Source: Paenibacillus sp. FSL R10-2782 (GTDB lineage: Bacteria; Bacillota; Bacilli; Paenibacillales; Paenibacillaceae). Taken from it: a stretch of DNA of 64,000 nucleotides. The notes under the pieces are model-generated. The model was given only the letters and a program-made list of their open reading frames with translations, was not told where the DNA came from and did no database searches. Position 1 is the stretch's first letter, and the number at the start of each line of letters is the position of its first letter. Shown piece after piece: positions 35,107 to 44,357 of this stretch. Both the position numbers and the translations under genes were made by a program. The DNA is taken from the NCBI RefSeq assembly GCF_038592985.1, contig NZ_CP151951.1, forward strand, positions 2,285,001-2,349,000, given 5' to 3'.

Positions 35107-36486
35107 ATGACGGAGTGTCTGGAGGTTATCATACGTGGAGGCCAAGTCGTTTTGCCAGATGGGGTATATGTTCTCGATATCGGAATTAAAAATGGAAAAA
35201 TCCACGTACTCCGGCAATTGCTGGAGCCATCGCAGGAATGCAAAGTCATTGATGCAAGCGGACAGTTTGTACTGCCTGGAATGATAGATGTTCATGTTCA
35301 TTTCAACGAGCCGGCATTAGGTAATTGGGAAGGTTTTGTCAGTGGATCGGCATCGCTCGCTGTAGGCGGATGCACCGCCTACATTGACATGCCTCTAAAT
35401 GGCCGGCCGCCTACAACTTCATTAAGCGCATTAAATCAAAAATCGGCTTTGGCCTATGGTCAGTCGTACATTGATTACGCATTCTGGGGAGGACTTGTAC
35501 CAGGAAATCTGAAATCACTAGAAGCTTTGGCAGAGGCAGGAGTTGCCGGATTCAAAGCCTTTATGTCCGACCCGGGAGGAGAAGGAGAGGACATTTTCCG
35601 GGGAGTCGATGATGTTACCTTATACGAGGGGATGCAGCGAATTGCTGCAATTGGCGGTATTCTTGCCCTTCATGCAGAAAGTGAGCCGCTGGTAGCGGGG
35701 CTTGGCGCTGAAGCACAGCATGCTGGCAAAACCGGGTTTCGCGATTATGCGGCATCACGGCCGGTACTTGCGGAATTGGAAGCCGTTCATCGTGCACTGT
35801 TTTATGCGAAGCAAACAGGTTGCGCGCTGCATTTCGTGCATATTAGCAATCCTCAAGCCGTAGAGCTGATTGATCAGGCAAAACGCACAGGCATGAATGT
35901 TACGTTGGAAACTTGTCCGCATTACTTGATGCTGACCTGTGATGATATGGGGTCCCTCGGAACCATTTCGAAATGTGCCCCGCCGCTCCGGTCCGAAGCG
36001 GAACGGGAAGAGATGTGGAAGGCAATTGCTGCCGGGAAGATAGACATGATCGCTTCGGATCATTCACCGTGTCCGACCGAGTTAAAGCGATCCGACGACT
36101 GGTTTCAAGCTTGGGGAGGCATTTCCGGAGCACAGAGCTCGATGGAACTGATTCTGGATGAAGGACACCTGAAACGAAAGATTCCTTTACCCTTGTTATC
36201 TCGGCTGCTGTCTGAAAATCCGGCCCGCCGTTTTGGTCTATTTCCCCATAAAGGCACGATTCAAATAGGAATGGACGCAGATTTGACGATTTTCAACTTG
36301 AACAGTCCGTATACCTTGGCCGCGAATGATTTGTATTACCGTCATAAGCATAGTCCTTATGTTGGTAGGCAATTGAACTGCCGGGTAACTGCCACTTTAT
36401 GCCGTGGTGAAGTGGTATATAGGTTGGGCGAAGGAGTTTCGCTGTCGAGAAAGGGAATGCTGCTGCATCCATTCATTCATATGTAA
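35107..36486 (+). CDS. allB: Allantoinase
   Basis: 459 residues, cyclic amidohydrolase fold. Zinc-binding DVHVHF, the carboxylated Lys in GFKAFMS, then ALHAESE, FVHISNP and SDHSPCP. It opens the allantoin ring to allantoate. Close in plan to Bacillus PucH. ATG 35107 is preferred; GTG 35092 is in frame. The C-terminal CRGEVVYR is typical of the family. Confidence 0.92.
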   Translation: MTECLEVIIRGGQVVLPDGVYVLDIGIKNGKIHVLRQLLEPSQECKVIDASGQFVLPGMIDVHVHFNEPALGNWEGFVSGSASLAVGGCTAYIDMPLNGRPPTTSLSALNQKSALAYGQSYIDYAFWGGLVPGNLKSLEALAEAGVAGFKAFMSDPGGEGEDIFRGVDDVTLYEGMQRIAAIGGILALHAESEPLVAGLGAEAQHAGKTGFRDYAASRPVLAELEAVHRALFYAKQTGCALHFVHISNPQAVELIDQAKRTGMNVTLETCPHYLMLTCDDMGSLGTISKCAPPLRSEAEREEMWKAIAAGKIDMIASDHSPCPTELKRSDDWFQAWGGISGAQSSMELILDEGHLKRKIPLPLLSRLLSENPARRFGLFPHKGTIQIGMDADLTIFNLNSPYTLAANDLYYRHKHSPYVGRQLNCRVTATLCRGEVVYRLGEGVSLSRKGMLLHPFIHM

Positions 36487-36500
36487 AGGGGGGATAGGTA

Positions 36501-37799
36501 ATGAACAATGTCATACCACGCTTACTGCAAGAGCTGCCGGATATCAACCGATTAGCTGCTTCTATCGAAGAAACATTGCATTGGTTATCCGAATATGGTG
36601 CAGACGGCGGGGGAGGTATTACCCGGTTTCTATACTCGAATTCCTGGAAACAAGCGCAAACGGCTCTAAACGACAGGATGCAGCAAGCTGGACTTAAGGT
36701 GTACTTTGATGAAGTGGGGAACCTTTATGGACGAATTGAAGGAACGGAACCGAATCGGGGAACGATTCTGACAGGCTCCCATATAGATACCGTCATAAAT
36801 GGAGGCAAATATGACGGGGCTTTCGGCATTGCCGCAGGGTTAGCAGCTCTTCAGTTTTTATTGGAACGATACGGAAGGCCGAAATGCAACCTTGAGATCG
36901 TCTCGTTCTGTGAAGAAGAAGGAAGCCGATTTCCGTTAACATATTGGGGTTCAGGTAATGTTTCAGGACGTTATTCGGTCGATCAAGTACCAGAAATATG
37001 CGACTCCGAAGGCGTTAGTCTAAGGGAAGCGATGATGTCGGCAGGATTTGGTTCCAAGGCGGGGCGCGCTGCAAAACGGGACGATATCCAAGCGTTTATC
37101 GAGCTTCATATCGAGCAGGGAAAGGTTCTTGAACGGGAAGAGAAGGGGATTGGGGTGGTCAAAGGCATTGTCGGGCAAAGGCGGTTTACGTGCGAGGTCA
37201 CAGGTGAAGCAAATCATGCAGGAACGACGCCGATGGCCTTGCGGCGAGATGCGCTTGCGGGCGTATCCGAAATGGTTCAGTTGCTCGAAGGGCTGGCGCA
37301 AAGCTACGGCTCCCCGATGGTAGCGACCGTAGGAAGCTTGGAAGTGATCCCTGGTTTATCTAACGTGATTCCCGGCAAAGTCACGTTTACGCTTGATGTG
37401 CGGCATTCGGAATCTATGGAATTATCCGCTTTTTGTCAAGCCGTGAAAATAAGCTTCGAAGAAGTTGCAGCCAGACGGGGGCTTATGCTGGCTCTCAGCC
37501 AATGGATGAACGCAGAGCCGGTCATGATGGACGTAGAACTGACTCGAATGGTGGAACATATTTGTATGCATAGAAATTTGAGCTTTCTCAGCATGTTCAG
37601 CGGTGCCGGTCACGATACGCAAGTGATGCAGTCCGTCTGTCCAACCGCACTCGTATTTGTTCCTAGCCGCGGCGGCATCAGCCACTCTCCCGATGAATAC
37701 ACGTCCACGAAGGAGCTTGCTGCTGGTGTTTCCGTCCTAACCGATTTCTTGTATGTATTGGCCTATGACAGGGGGGAGCGCTTTGAAAACGTATCGTGA
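36501..37799 (+). CDS. allC: Allantoate amidohydrolase (M20 family)
   Basis: 432 residues. Metal-binding TGSHIDTV, YDGAFGI, CEEEGSRF and ELHIEQG are in order, with the dimerisation-domain TGEANHAGTTPM and the late GAGHD. It hydrolyses allantoate to ureidoglycine (and ammonia, CO2). Corresponds to PucF/AllC. A run of G's (AAAGGGGGGATAG) gives the ribosome site. Its stop overlaps the start of pucG by 17 bp. Confidence 0.92.
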   Translation: MNNVIPRLLQELPDINRLAASIEETLHWLSEYGADGGGGITRFLYSNSWKQAQTALNDRMQQAGLKVYFDEVGNLYGRIEGTEPNRGTILTGSHIDTVINGGKYDGAFGIAAGLAALQFLLERYGRPKCNLEIVSFCEEEGSRFPLTYWGSGNVSGRYSVDQVPEICDSEGVSLREAMMSAGFGSKAGRAAKRDDIQAFIELHIEQGKVLEREEKGIGVVKGIVGQRRFTCEVTGEANHAGTTPMALRRDALAGVSEMVQLLEGLAQSYGSPMVATVGSLEVIPGLSNVIPGKVTFTLDVRHSESMELSAFCQAVKISFEEVAARRGLMLALSQWMNAEPVMMDVELTRMVEHICMHRNLSFLSMFSGAGHDTQVMQSVCPTALVFVPSRGGISHSPDEYTSTKELAAGVSVLTDFLYVLAYDRGERFENVS

Positions 37800-39027
37800 T
37801 CTGTCACCGTCCCCTCGTACAATCATGACCCCCGGACCGGTGGAGGTGGATCCGCGTGTGCTGCGGGCGATGTCGTTTCCGATCTTGGGGCAGTTTGATC
37901 CAGAATTTACCGACATCATGAATGAAACGATGGACATGATCAGGGCGTTGTTCCAAACGAACAATCACTGGGCATTTTCGGTTGACGGCACATCTCGTTC
38001 CGGTATCGAAGCTGTGCTGACGAGCTTAATTGAACCCGGAGAACGTGTATTGGTTCCGATCTACGGCAGATTCGGCCATTTGTTGGTAGAAATTGCGGAA
38101 CGCTGCGGAGCCGAGATCTCTACCATAGAGCAGGAATGGGGGCAAGTCTTTGATCCGGAACAAGTGGTGAAAAGGATCCGTCAAGAGCGTCCGCATATTG
38201 TGGCGATCGTCCACGGCGAGACCTCGACAGGAAGTATGCAGCCGCTGAAGGAAATAGGGAAGGCTTGCCGGGAGTTGGATGTTCTTCTCGTCGTCGATGC
38301 GGTTGCGACGGTCGGTGGAACGAAGGTTGCGACGGATGAGTGGATGCTGGATGCTGTGATCGGAGGAACACAAAAATGTCTTTCCGTTCCGGCAGGCATG
38401 GCACCTGTTACCTATAATGAGCGAGCAGAAGCGAAAATATTGAAGCGAAAACGAATCGAACGTGGGTTGCGCGATCCCCAGACGGAAACCGGTTGGAGCG
38501 GTAAAGGAATTCAAAGTAATTATCTGGATTTAAGCCAGCTTCAGGACTATTGGAGTCCAGTCCGATTAAACCATCATACCGAAGCGACTTCGATGCTGTA
38601 CGCCCTGCGGGAAGGCTTGCGTCTCGTATTGGAAGAAGGGTTGGAGCAGCGTTTTGCCCGCCATCTGGAGCATGAAGCGGCATTGGTGGCTGGAATTCGT
38701 GCGATGGGATTAACGCTGTTCGGCGATCCTGGCTGCAAGATGCCGATGGTTACGTGCGTAAATATACCGGACGGCGTTGACGGCGAATCTGTTCGGACGA
38801 TGCTTCTTCACGAATTCGGCATTGAAATCGCCAGCTCGTTCGGGTCGCTCAAAGGGAAAATATGGCGGATTGGCACTATGGGATATAGCTGCAATAAAAA
38901 AAATGTGCTGCACTTGCTTGGAGCGCTTGAGGCTGTATTGCTCCGTCATCGCGTCCCCGTTCATATCGGAGCTGCTTCGCAGGCCGCATTGGACGTTTAT
39001 GGCAGAATGGCGAATACGTATGAATAA
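37783..39027 (+). CDS. pucG: Ureidoglycine-glyoxylate aminotransferase PucG
   Basis: 414 residues, class V PLP aminotransferase. MTPGPVEVDPRVL at the N-terminus, VDAVATVGG with the PLP Asp, and GGTQKCLSVPAGM with the PLP Lys. PucG moves the amino group from S-ureidoglycine to glyoxylate, giving oxalurate and glycine. I choose TTG 37783, six bases after GGGGGGAG; ATG 37753 is in frame but upstream of that site. The start lies inside the end of the allC gene. Confidence 0.9.
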   Translation: MKTYRDLSPSPRTIMTPGPVEVDPRVLRAMSFPILGQFDPEFTDIMNETMDMIRALFQTNNHWAFSVDGTSRSGIEAVLTSLIEPGERVLVPIYGRFGHLLVEIAERCGAEISTIEQEWGQVFDPEQVVKRIRQERPHIVAIVHGETSTGSMQPLKEIGKACRELDVLLVVDAVATVGGTKVATDEWMLDAVIGGTQKCLSVPAGMAPVTYNERAEAKILKRKRIERGLRDPQTETGWSGKGIQSNYLDLSQLQDYWSPVRLNHHTEATSMLYALREGLRLVLEEGLEQRFARHLEHEAALVAGIRAMGLTLFGDPGCKMPMVTCVNIPDGVDGESVRTMLLHEFGIEIASSFGSLKGKIWRIGTMGYSCNKKNVLHLLGALEAVLLRHRVPVHIGAASQAALDVYGRMANTYE

Positions 39028-39111
39028 ACCGGTAATCGGAACCAAGGTCATGGTCGTCAGCCCGATCGCTCTCTCTTTCGTCTTACCTACCGCTGAAAGG
39101 AATGAGCAATC

Positions 39112-40530
39112 ATGAGCCTAGAGGCTTTAAACGAACGAGTAATAACCGATCTTTCGTATCTCAACTTCAGGGGACCTAACTGGGTTCGCCCACTGAGCCA
39201 TCCTGAGGGGCATGTCTATGACGTTGTGATCGTCGGCGGCGGACAATGCGGCTTGGGCGCAGCCTTCGGCCTTTTGCGAGAACGTGTTTCCAACATTCTC
39301 GTTATCGACGAAAACAAGGAAGGCTCCGAAGGACCGTGGGAAACCTATGCCCGCATGGTGACGTTGAGAACACCCAAGTTTTTGACCTCCATCGACCTGG
39401 GGATTTCTTCGCTGACCTTTCGCTCCTGGTGGGAGGCACAAGCCGGGCAGAAAGGCTGGGAAGAGGTGGTCAAGATTCCGCGGGGCGACTGGATGAATTA
39501 CTTGCGCTGGTATCGAAAGGTCCTTGATCTGCCTGTCCTTAATGAGGTCAGGCTGAAGCTGATCGAGCCCGTGGAGGGTGGGGTTCATCGCCTGTATATC
39601 GAAGGGGTGAGAGCGCCATCTACTCAATTGCTGTCACGCAAGGTTGTGTTGGCCACCGGTATTCAGGGCGGTGGAGAATGGTATGTTCCGCCCGTGATTG
39701 CTGATAAACTGCCGCACCACCTATATGCCCACACCTCGGAAATCATCGACTTTGATTCGCTGAAAGGCAAGAGAATCGCTATATTGGGTGGTGGGGCTTC
39801 GGCCTTTGATAATGCCAATTTCGCACTAGCGGAAGGAGTGGCTGAGGTCCATATTTTTGTCCGCCGAAAGGAACTGCCTAGGATCAACCCGATCCGTCAG
39901 ATGGAATTGTCCGGCATGATTGAACGGTTTGCTACGCTGTCGGATGCCGAGAAATATGCGGTGATCGCCCATTTTTTCAAGCACAGTCAGCCGCCGACCA
40001 ATGACACCTTTGAACGTGCGGTTTCGTGGCCCGGTTTCCAATTGCATTTGGGTGCGCCCTGGCTTGATGTGGAGGCTGCGGACGAAGGGGCGACAGTGAC
40101 TGTGCCTCAAGGTAAATTCACCTTCGATTTTCTCGTTATCAGCACAGGTCTCCTCTCCGATCCAGCTTTGCGACCGGAGTTGAGGCTTGTCGAAAGCCAC
40201 ATTGCGCGCTGGGAAGACCGCTATAAGGCCCCGAAAGCGGTAGCTAATCCTTTGCTTGATGCACATCCTTATTTGAGTCCGGGCTTTGCTTTCTTGAGCC
40301 GCGATGACAAGGACCCAAAACTGCTGAATGGACTTTTTGCTTTTAACTATGCTGCTTTGGTCAGTTGCGGGCTCTCGGCTTCTGCGATTTCTGGCATGAG
40401 ATTTGCTATACCCAAGCTCGCGTCGGCAGTGGCAGATCAGCTATTCCTTGATGATCGCGAAGAGATTCTGAAAGACTTCTTTGCCTATGATAAGGCTGAA
40501 TTTGTTGGCGAGTGGTCGAAAAAGGCATGA
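39112..40530 (+). CDS. FAD/NAD(P)-dependent monooxygenase-like flavoprotein
   Basis: 472 residues. FAD site VVIVGGGQCGLGAAFG near residue 40; an NAD(P) site GKRIAILGGGASAFDNANFA near 225; ATG-type motif VISTGLLSD. The plan is that of class B flavin monooxygenases or of reductases with two dinucleotide folds. It is not like FAD-dependent urate hydroxylase HpxO, which has a single fold. In this operon it could be an oxygenase or the electron donor for the Rieske proteins (inference). AAAGGA lies ten bases before the ATG. Confidence 0.75.
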   Translation: MSLEALNERVITDLSYLNFRGPNWVRPLSHPEGHVYDVVIVGGGQCGLGAAFGLLRERVSNILVIDENKEGSEGPWETYARMVTLRTPKFLTSIDLGISSLTFRSWWEAQAGQKGWEEVVKIPRGDWMNYLRWYRKVLDLPVLNEVRLKLIEPVEGGVHRLYIEGVRAPSTQLLSRKVVLATGIQGGGEWYVPPVIADKLPHHLYAHTSEIIDFDSLKGKRIAILGGGASAFDNANFALAEGVAEVHIFVRRKELPRINPIRQMELSGMIERFATLSDAEKYAVIAHFFKHSQPPTNDTFERAVSWPGFQLHLGAPWLDVEAADEGATVTVPQGKFTFDFLVISTGLLSDPALRPELRLVESHIARWEDRYKAPKAVANPLLDAHPYLSPGFAFLSRDDKDPKLLNGLFAFNYAALVSCGLSASAISGMRFAIPKLASAVADQLFLDDREEILKDFFAYDKAEFVGEWSKKA

Positions 40531-40584
40531 ACCAAGGGTTAAAACTCACAATGACCTTGAAATGAATAGCAGGAGGATGATCCC

Positions 40585-41055
40585 GTGAGTAATGAAAACT
40601 TAATGAATCAAGCAATCCAGTTAGCCCAGCAAAATGTTGTTTCTGGTCATGGTGGCCCATTCGGTGCCATTGTAGTTAAGGATGGAAAAATTATCGGTAG
40701 AGGGGTTAATGAAGTTACCTCGTCCTGCGATCCTACAGCACATGCAGAAGTACAGGCTATACGAGAAGCGTGTAAGCATTTAAATGATTTTCAATTAAAT
40801 GGTTGTGTGATCTATACAAGCTGTGAACCATGCCCGATGTGTATTGGGGCCATTTATTGGGCAAGACCTGATGCAGTCTACTACGCATGTACAAAAGAAG
40901 AAGCAGCAATCATAGGATTTGACGACCAATTTATATATGAACAAATTGCTTTGCCTATGGAAGATCGTTCAATAATTATGAGTCAAATATACCCGCCCGA
41001 AAGTAAGCTGCCTTTTGAAACATGGAGCACATCAGTTCAAAAAATAGAATATTAA
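40585..41055 (+). CDS. guaD: Guanine deaminase (cytidine deaminase fold)
   Basis: 156 residues, the length of Bacillus GuaD. Zinc-binding PTAHAEVQAI and SCEPCPMCIGA are seen, and the C-terminal swapped tail is present. It converts guanine to xanthine. GTG start with AGGAGGATGA upstream. Last gene of the purine unit and followed by a terminator. Confidence 0.92.
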   Translation: MSNENLMNQAIQLAQQNVVSGHGGPFGAIVVKDGKIIGRGVNEVTSSCDPTAHAEVQAIREACKHLNDFQLNGCVIYTSCEPCPMCIGAIYWARPDAVYYACTKEEAAIIGFDDQFIYEQIALPMEDRSIIMSQIYPPESKLPFETWSTSVQKIEY

Positions 41056-41066
41056 TACTGATTATT

Positions 41067-41100
41067 GCCACCATTGATTGAAGTTCGATGGTGGCTTGTT
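41067..41100 (+). terminator. Terminator of the purine catabolic operon
   Basis: GCCACCAT (41067-41074) pairs with ATGGTGGC (41088-41095), followed by TTGTT. Confidence 0.7.
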
Positions 41101-41273
41101 ATGGTGCACGATCGTATGAACACTTCATTAGCATGTTTTTCTGTATGTTCTTCTAATTTAAGATACGAATAATTTCGGCTGAAAAAGGGTACATATGTTA
41201 TAAACAGACAATGATTAAGCAAATTCAGGACAAGCTTGCGGATTGAATATATTTTACAAGGGGAGGGATTTGC

Positions 41274-41429
41274 ATGAAAATTATCATTACGCAAAAGGAA
41301 GCCGCCGACAAAGGAATCTGGACAGAGATCATGGGCATGTTCGCTGTAACCAAAGAGGACGAGGTGTGGCAAAATGAAGAGTTTATTCTCACCGAAGAAC
41401 AGGCGCGTCAGGTCGGATTGATCAAATAA
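41274..41429 (+). CDS. 51-residue hypothetical protein
   Basis: ATG with AAGGGGAGGG upstream at good spacing. The product (MKIIITQKEAADKGIWTEIM to QARQVGLIK) is soluble and slightly acidic, with no membrane segment. The style suggests a conserved small Paenibacillus protein, but I cannot name a family. Stands alone between two terminated units. Confidence 0.6.
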   Translation: MKIIITQKEAADKGIWTEIMGMFAVTKEDEVWQNEEFILTEEQARQVGLIK

Positions 41430-41603
41430 TAAGCCGTAAATGGGACATGTAAGCAAGTTTTAAGACCAAGTCTTAAAAAATCGTAACTTCTTTTTTATGG
41501 TTCTGATACACTTTTTAACCTTACAACGTTTATAGTAAGTTCATAAGGGTAATGAAGCTTACAGACACCGTGTACATACCCAGACGGTAAGGAGAGATCA
41601 GAC

Positions 41604-42113
41604 ATGATGAGACTAGCTTCGAAATGGATAGTATTGGCTTTAATGATGATGCATATGACGGCGGCGGGAGCAACAGCACAAGGCTACACGCCCGTAGTAC
41701 CTGCCGAAAATCAGGAGACCGTATATATAAACCAAATGGAGATGCGTAACGGACAAATCTATTTGTCGGCAGATCCAATTGAATGGTATGAAGGTAAGGC
41801 AGCAGACAAGGCGTTCCTGGAGCATGAAGGAAACACAGGGTTGGATGGAGCACCAGACGGTTACTACATCATAAACAATTCTGTGCAAAATGATGTGTAT
41901 CAGGTTGCGCCAGATGCTTCGGTAGAGGTACAAATTTATGATCATACAGGTCGTATAGAAGATACAGATGTAAAATGGAACGAATCGATCCCTTTGGCAC
42001 AATTTGAAAAAGATTTTGCCAAAAAAGATGTATTGGATCTCAGCCAATTTCCATACCATGTGACGTTGCGTGAGGGTAAGGTCGTTAAAATCGTGCAGCA
42101 GTTCATTCCTTAA
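41604..42113 (+). CDS. Secreted hypothetical protein
   Basis: 169 residues with a signal peptide (MMRLASKWIVLALMMM, cleavage about residue 26 after TAQG). The mature part carries alternating short motifs (VYINQMEMRNGQIYLSADPI, DGYYIINNSVQNDVY) and ends VVKIVQQFIP, which looks like a small beta-rich extracellular domain. No known family or catalytic motif recognised. AAGGAGAG lies before the ATG. Confidence 0.7.
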   Translation: MMRLASKWIVLALMMMHMTAAGATAQGYTPVVPAENQETVYINQMEMRNGQIYLSADPIEWYEGKAADKAFLEHEGNTGLDGAPDGYYIINNSVQNDVYQVAPDASVEVQIYDHTGRIEDTDVKWNESIPLAQFEKDFAKKDVLDLSQFPYHVTLREGKVVKIVQQFIP

Positions 42114-42133
42114 CATACAAGGTATTGCATAAC

Positions 42134-42180
42134 AAACACGTGCTTTTCACTGGATTCATGTCAGGGGAGCACGTGTTTTT
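42134..42180 (+). terminator. Terminator after the secreted protein gene
   Basis: AAACACGTGC (42134-42143) pairs with GCACGTGTTT (42169-42178), then T's. Confidence 0.85.
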
Positions 42181-42193
42181 CATACGTTATAAT

Positions 42194-42235
42194 AAAAAAG
42201 AGGATATCCTCCCACCAAGGGGCGAATATCCTCTT
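42194..42235 (-). terminator. Terminator of azoR
   Basis: AAGAGGATAT (42198-42207) and ATATCCTCTT (42226-42235). On the minus strand the stem is followed by a run of T (42194-42199 read in reverse). Confidence 0.85.
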
Positions 42236-42253
42236 CTGTTCATATATATAGGA

Positions 42254-42880
42254 TTAGAACGATTTTGCAGCTTCTGTTGCACTTTGTACAGCGGCTTCAA
42301 CAATGGCTTGTGCTTGATCTGGAGCTTGGTTATGTCCTTCCAGTACAACCTTCACGATGTCTTTCACACCGAAGAAGGATAAGATGTTGCTCATGTAGTT
42401 CAAAGACATTTCAGCAGCAGCAGCAGGGCCTTCGGAGTATACACCGCCTCTTGCATTCAACAGGGCTACTTTCGTTTCAGTTACGAGACCAACTGGACCC
42501 TCAGCAGTGTATTTGAACGTTTTACCAGCTTGGTTCAGGTAGTCAATGTAAGTATGCAGTACAGCTGGAATCGTCATGTTCCAAAGCGGGAAAGCGAATA
42601 CGACTTTGTCTGCTGCCAGGAATTGATCAAGGTAGCCGTTAGCTACGCCCGCCAGGCGAGCTTCTTCAGCGTTCAGCTCCAAGCCTCTAGCGGATTTGAA
42701 CGTGCCGTTAATCATGTTGGCGTTCAAATAAGGAAGCTCGACGGAGAACAGGTCCAGTTCAGTGATTTCATCGGATGGATGGGAAGCTTTGTAGCTTTCC
42801 ACGAAGGCGTTATACAATTTAACGGTTGCGGATTCTTCGGCTGTACGATCGTTAGCTTTGACAAATAGTACTTTAGACAT
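42254..42880 (-). CDS. azoR: FMN-dependent NADH azoreductase
   Basis: 208 residues, flavodoxin-like. SKVLFVKANDRT is the FMN phosphate loop, FAFPLWNMTIPAVLHTYIDY the flavin contact typical of AzoR, and LNARGGVYSEGPAAA the second contact. It reduces azo compounds and quinones with NADH; in Bacilli such genes answer electrophile stress. GGGGG upstream of the start gives the ribosome site. Confidence 0.93.
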   Translation of the reverse strand: MSKVLFVKANDRTAEESATVKLYNAFVESYKASHPSDEITELDLFSVELPYLNANMINGTFKSARGLELNAEEARLAGVANGYLDQFLAADKVVFAFPLWNMTIPAVLHTYIDYLNQAGKTFKYTAEGPVGLVTETKVALLNARGGVYSEGPAAAAEMSLNYMSNILSFFGVKDIVKVVLEGHNQAPDQAQAIVEAAVQSATEAAKSF

Positions 42881-42922
42881 GATTTATTTCCCCCTAGGTA
42901 AGTTAAGTAAGTCATTTACCTC

Positions 42923-42955
42923 GTAATATTACAATATAAAGATAATATCTGTCAA
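42923..42955 (-). promoter_or_regulatory. azoR promoter with overlapping palindrome
   Basis: On the minus strand: TTGACA (complement of 42950-42955), 18-bp spacer, TAATAT (42926-42931). The palindrome GTAATATTAC (42923-42932) covers the -10, so a repressor there would block transcription. A second spaced repeat GGTAA/TTACC lies at 42897-42920. Confidence 0.6.
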
Positions 42956-43152
42956 CACTTTTATATTAAATTTATTTTAACAAGCTACTTTATTTTTTAC
43001 ACTATAAAATTTATGTGTTTCTTTTGCAAAATATCAGTTTTGCGGTAAAATTTAAGTATAAGCCGATTGGAAGAATGGATTCCATAGGCAAAGAATGAAA
43101 TTATATTGTCAACAGGATAGACACAACAGATGAACGAAAAAAGGTGAGTAGC

Positions 43153-43956
43153 TTGAAGATTGGTTTTTTTGATTCAGGATTGGGTGGAATTACGGTATTA
43201 TCTGAGGCCTTCCGACGGCTGCCAAACGAAAATTTTGTATACTTGGCGGATACGCTTCATGTTCCTTACGGGACGAAAACACCGCAGGAGGTGTGCGGAT
43301 ACGTCAAGGCTTCGGTACAAACGATTTTAAAAGAGGATGTTAAGGCGCTGGTCATTGCCTGTAATACAGCCACGAGCATAGCGGTTGCAGAGCTGAGGAA
43401 CGAATATCATATTCCGATCATTGGTATGGAGCCTGCCGTGAAGCCTGCGGTGGAGATGAATCGAGCGAATGGTAAAAGAGTGCTGGTGTTAGCCACGCCG
43501 TTGACATTAAAACAATCCGGTTATGCAGCGCTAGTGTCCAGAGTTGATGATCATGGAAGTGTGGATTCGTTGCCTTTGCCCGAGCTGGTGCATTATTGTG
43601 AGCAGTTAAATTTTGACCGGGCAGTATTGGCCGAATATTTTAACGGTAAGCTTGCTGCGTTCGATCTGAACTTATACGGTACAGTCGTTTTGGGATGTAC
43701 TCACTATCCTTTTTATAAGGAGATCTTGAAGGGGTTGCTGCCTTCCCATATTCAGCTAATCGACGGGAGTCAGGGAACGGTCAGACGATTAAAACAGGTG
43801 TTGTCTGAACGCAATTTGCTGGTACCTCCGGCAAAAGCAGGTCAATCGCAGGAGGGACACATTACGTTCCTGTGTACCAGTCAGGATGAGGAATATGTCC
43901 ATAAAATGGAGCGTGCGCTTGAAATTTATGCGGAGCATGAAAAGATTTATTTTTAA
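43153..43956 (+). CDS. Glutamate racemase-like protein (YrpC type)
   Basis: 267 residues. KIGFFDSGLGGITVL at the N-terminus, with the two catalytic cysteines in VIACNTATSIA and LGCTHYPF. It interconverts L- and D-glutamate for peptidoglycan. Closer in plan to Bacillus YrpC, the second racemase, than to RacE. Start TTG 43153 has AAGGTGAG just upstream; GTG 43144 lies inside that site. Confidence 0.88.
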   Translation: MKIGFFDSGLGGITVLSEAFRRLPNENFVYLADTLHVPYGTKTPQEVCGYVKASVQTILKEDVKALVIACNTATSIAVAELRNEYHIPIIGMEPAVKPAVEMNRANGKRVLVLATPLTLKQSGYAALVSRVDDHGSVDSLPLPELVHYCEQLNFDRAVLAEYFNGKLAAFDLNLYGTVVLGCTHYPFYKEILKGLLPSHIQLIDGSQGTVRRLKQVLSERNLLVPPAKAGQSQEGHITFLCTSQDEEYVHKMERALEIYAEHEKIYF

Positions 43957-44051
43957 AGCAGGTGCGACTGGCGAACGGATTGAATCATAGCGATGAATCC
44001 CAGCGTCAGTCGCGTAGTGAATCAGAGGCATGGATGGAGGGGAGGCTTTTG

Positions 44052-44343
44052 ATGGATGTTCAACTGATCTTAAAGGAGCTTCAGGAAGCAGGTATACTGA
44101 AGGCCATATGCAAGAACTCAAATCCCTGACTGGAGGAACCTCAAGCGAAGTGACTGCCATCATGGACGGAATCAGGCCGCGACATGTGACCAAGCAGAAT
44201 GATCCGGTGGTAGGAGTTACGAGCTGAACAGGGAAGTGCTACAGGGATTATACTTTCGAATAGCTACCTGCATTCGGCACCACCTAAAAGATCTCGATCA
44301 ATATACAGAAGCGTGGACTTATTGCCTGAACAGGGTTCGCTGA
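44052..44343 (+). pseudogene. Aminoglycoside-phosphotransferase-like kinase remnant
   Basis: Three pieces in different frames. MDVQLILKELQEAG starts at ATG 44052 and stops at 44129. The second frame gives LKSLTGGTSSEVTAIMDG and TKQNDPVVG, the nucleotide-loop start of phosphotransferase (APH) kinases, stopping at 44227. A third piece, [16 protein letters not shown], reads to 44343. The catalytic middle, which would hold the HGD and D motifs, is missing. It is just upstream of fosB. Confidence 0.55.
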
Positions 44344-44357
44344 AAGGAATAGGGAAT

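Noticed and set aside
39112..40530. Identifying the flavoprotein as FAD-dependent urate hydroxylase HpxO
   Set aside because: It has two dinucleotide folds and lacks the single-fold hydroxylase plan.
44030..44227. 65-codon ORF read as a complete small protein
   Set aside because: Its ends run into neighbouring pieces in other frames, all matching a phosphotransferase; treated as one pseudogene.
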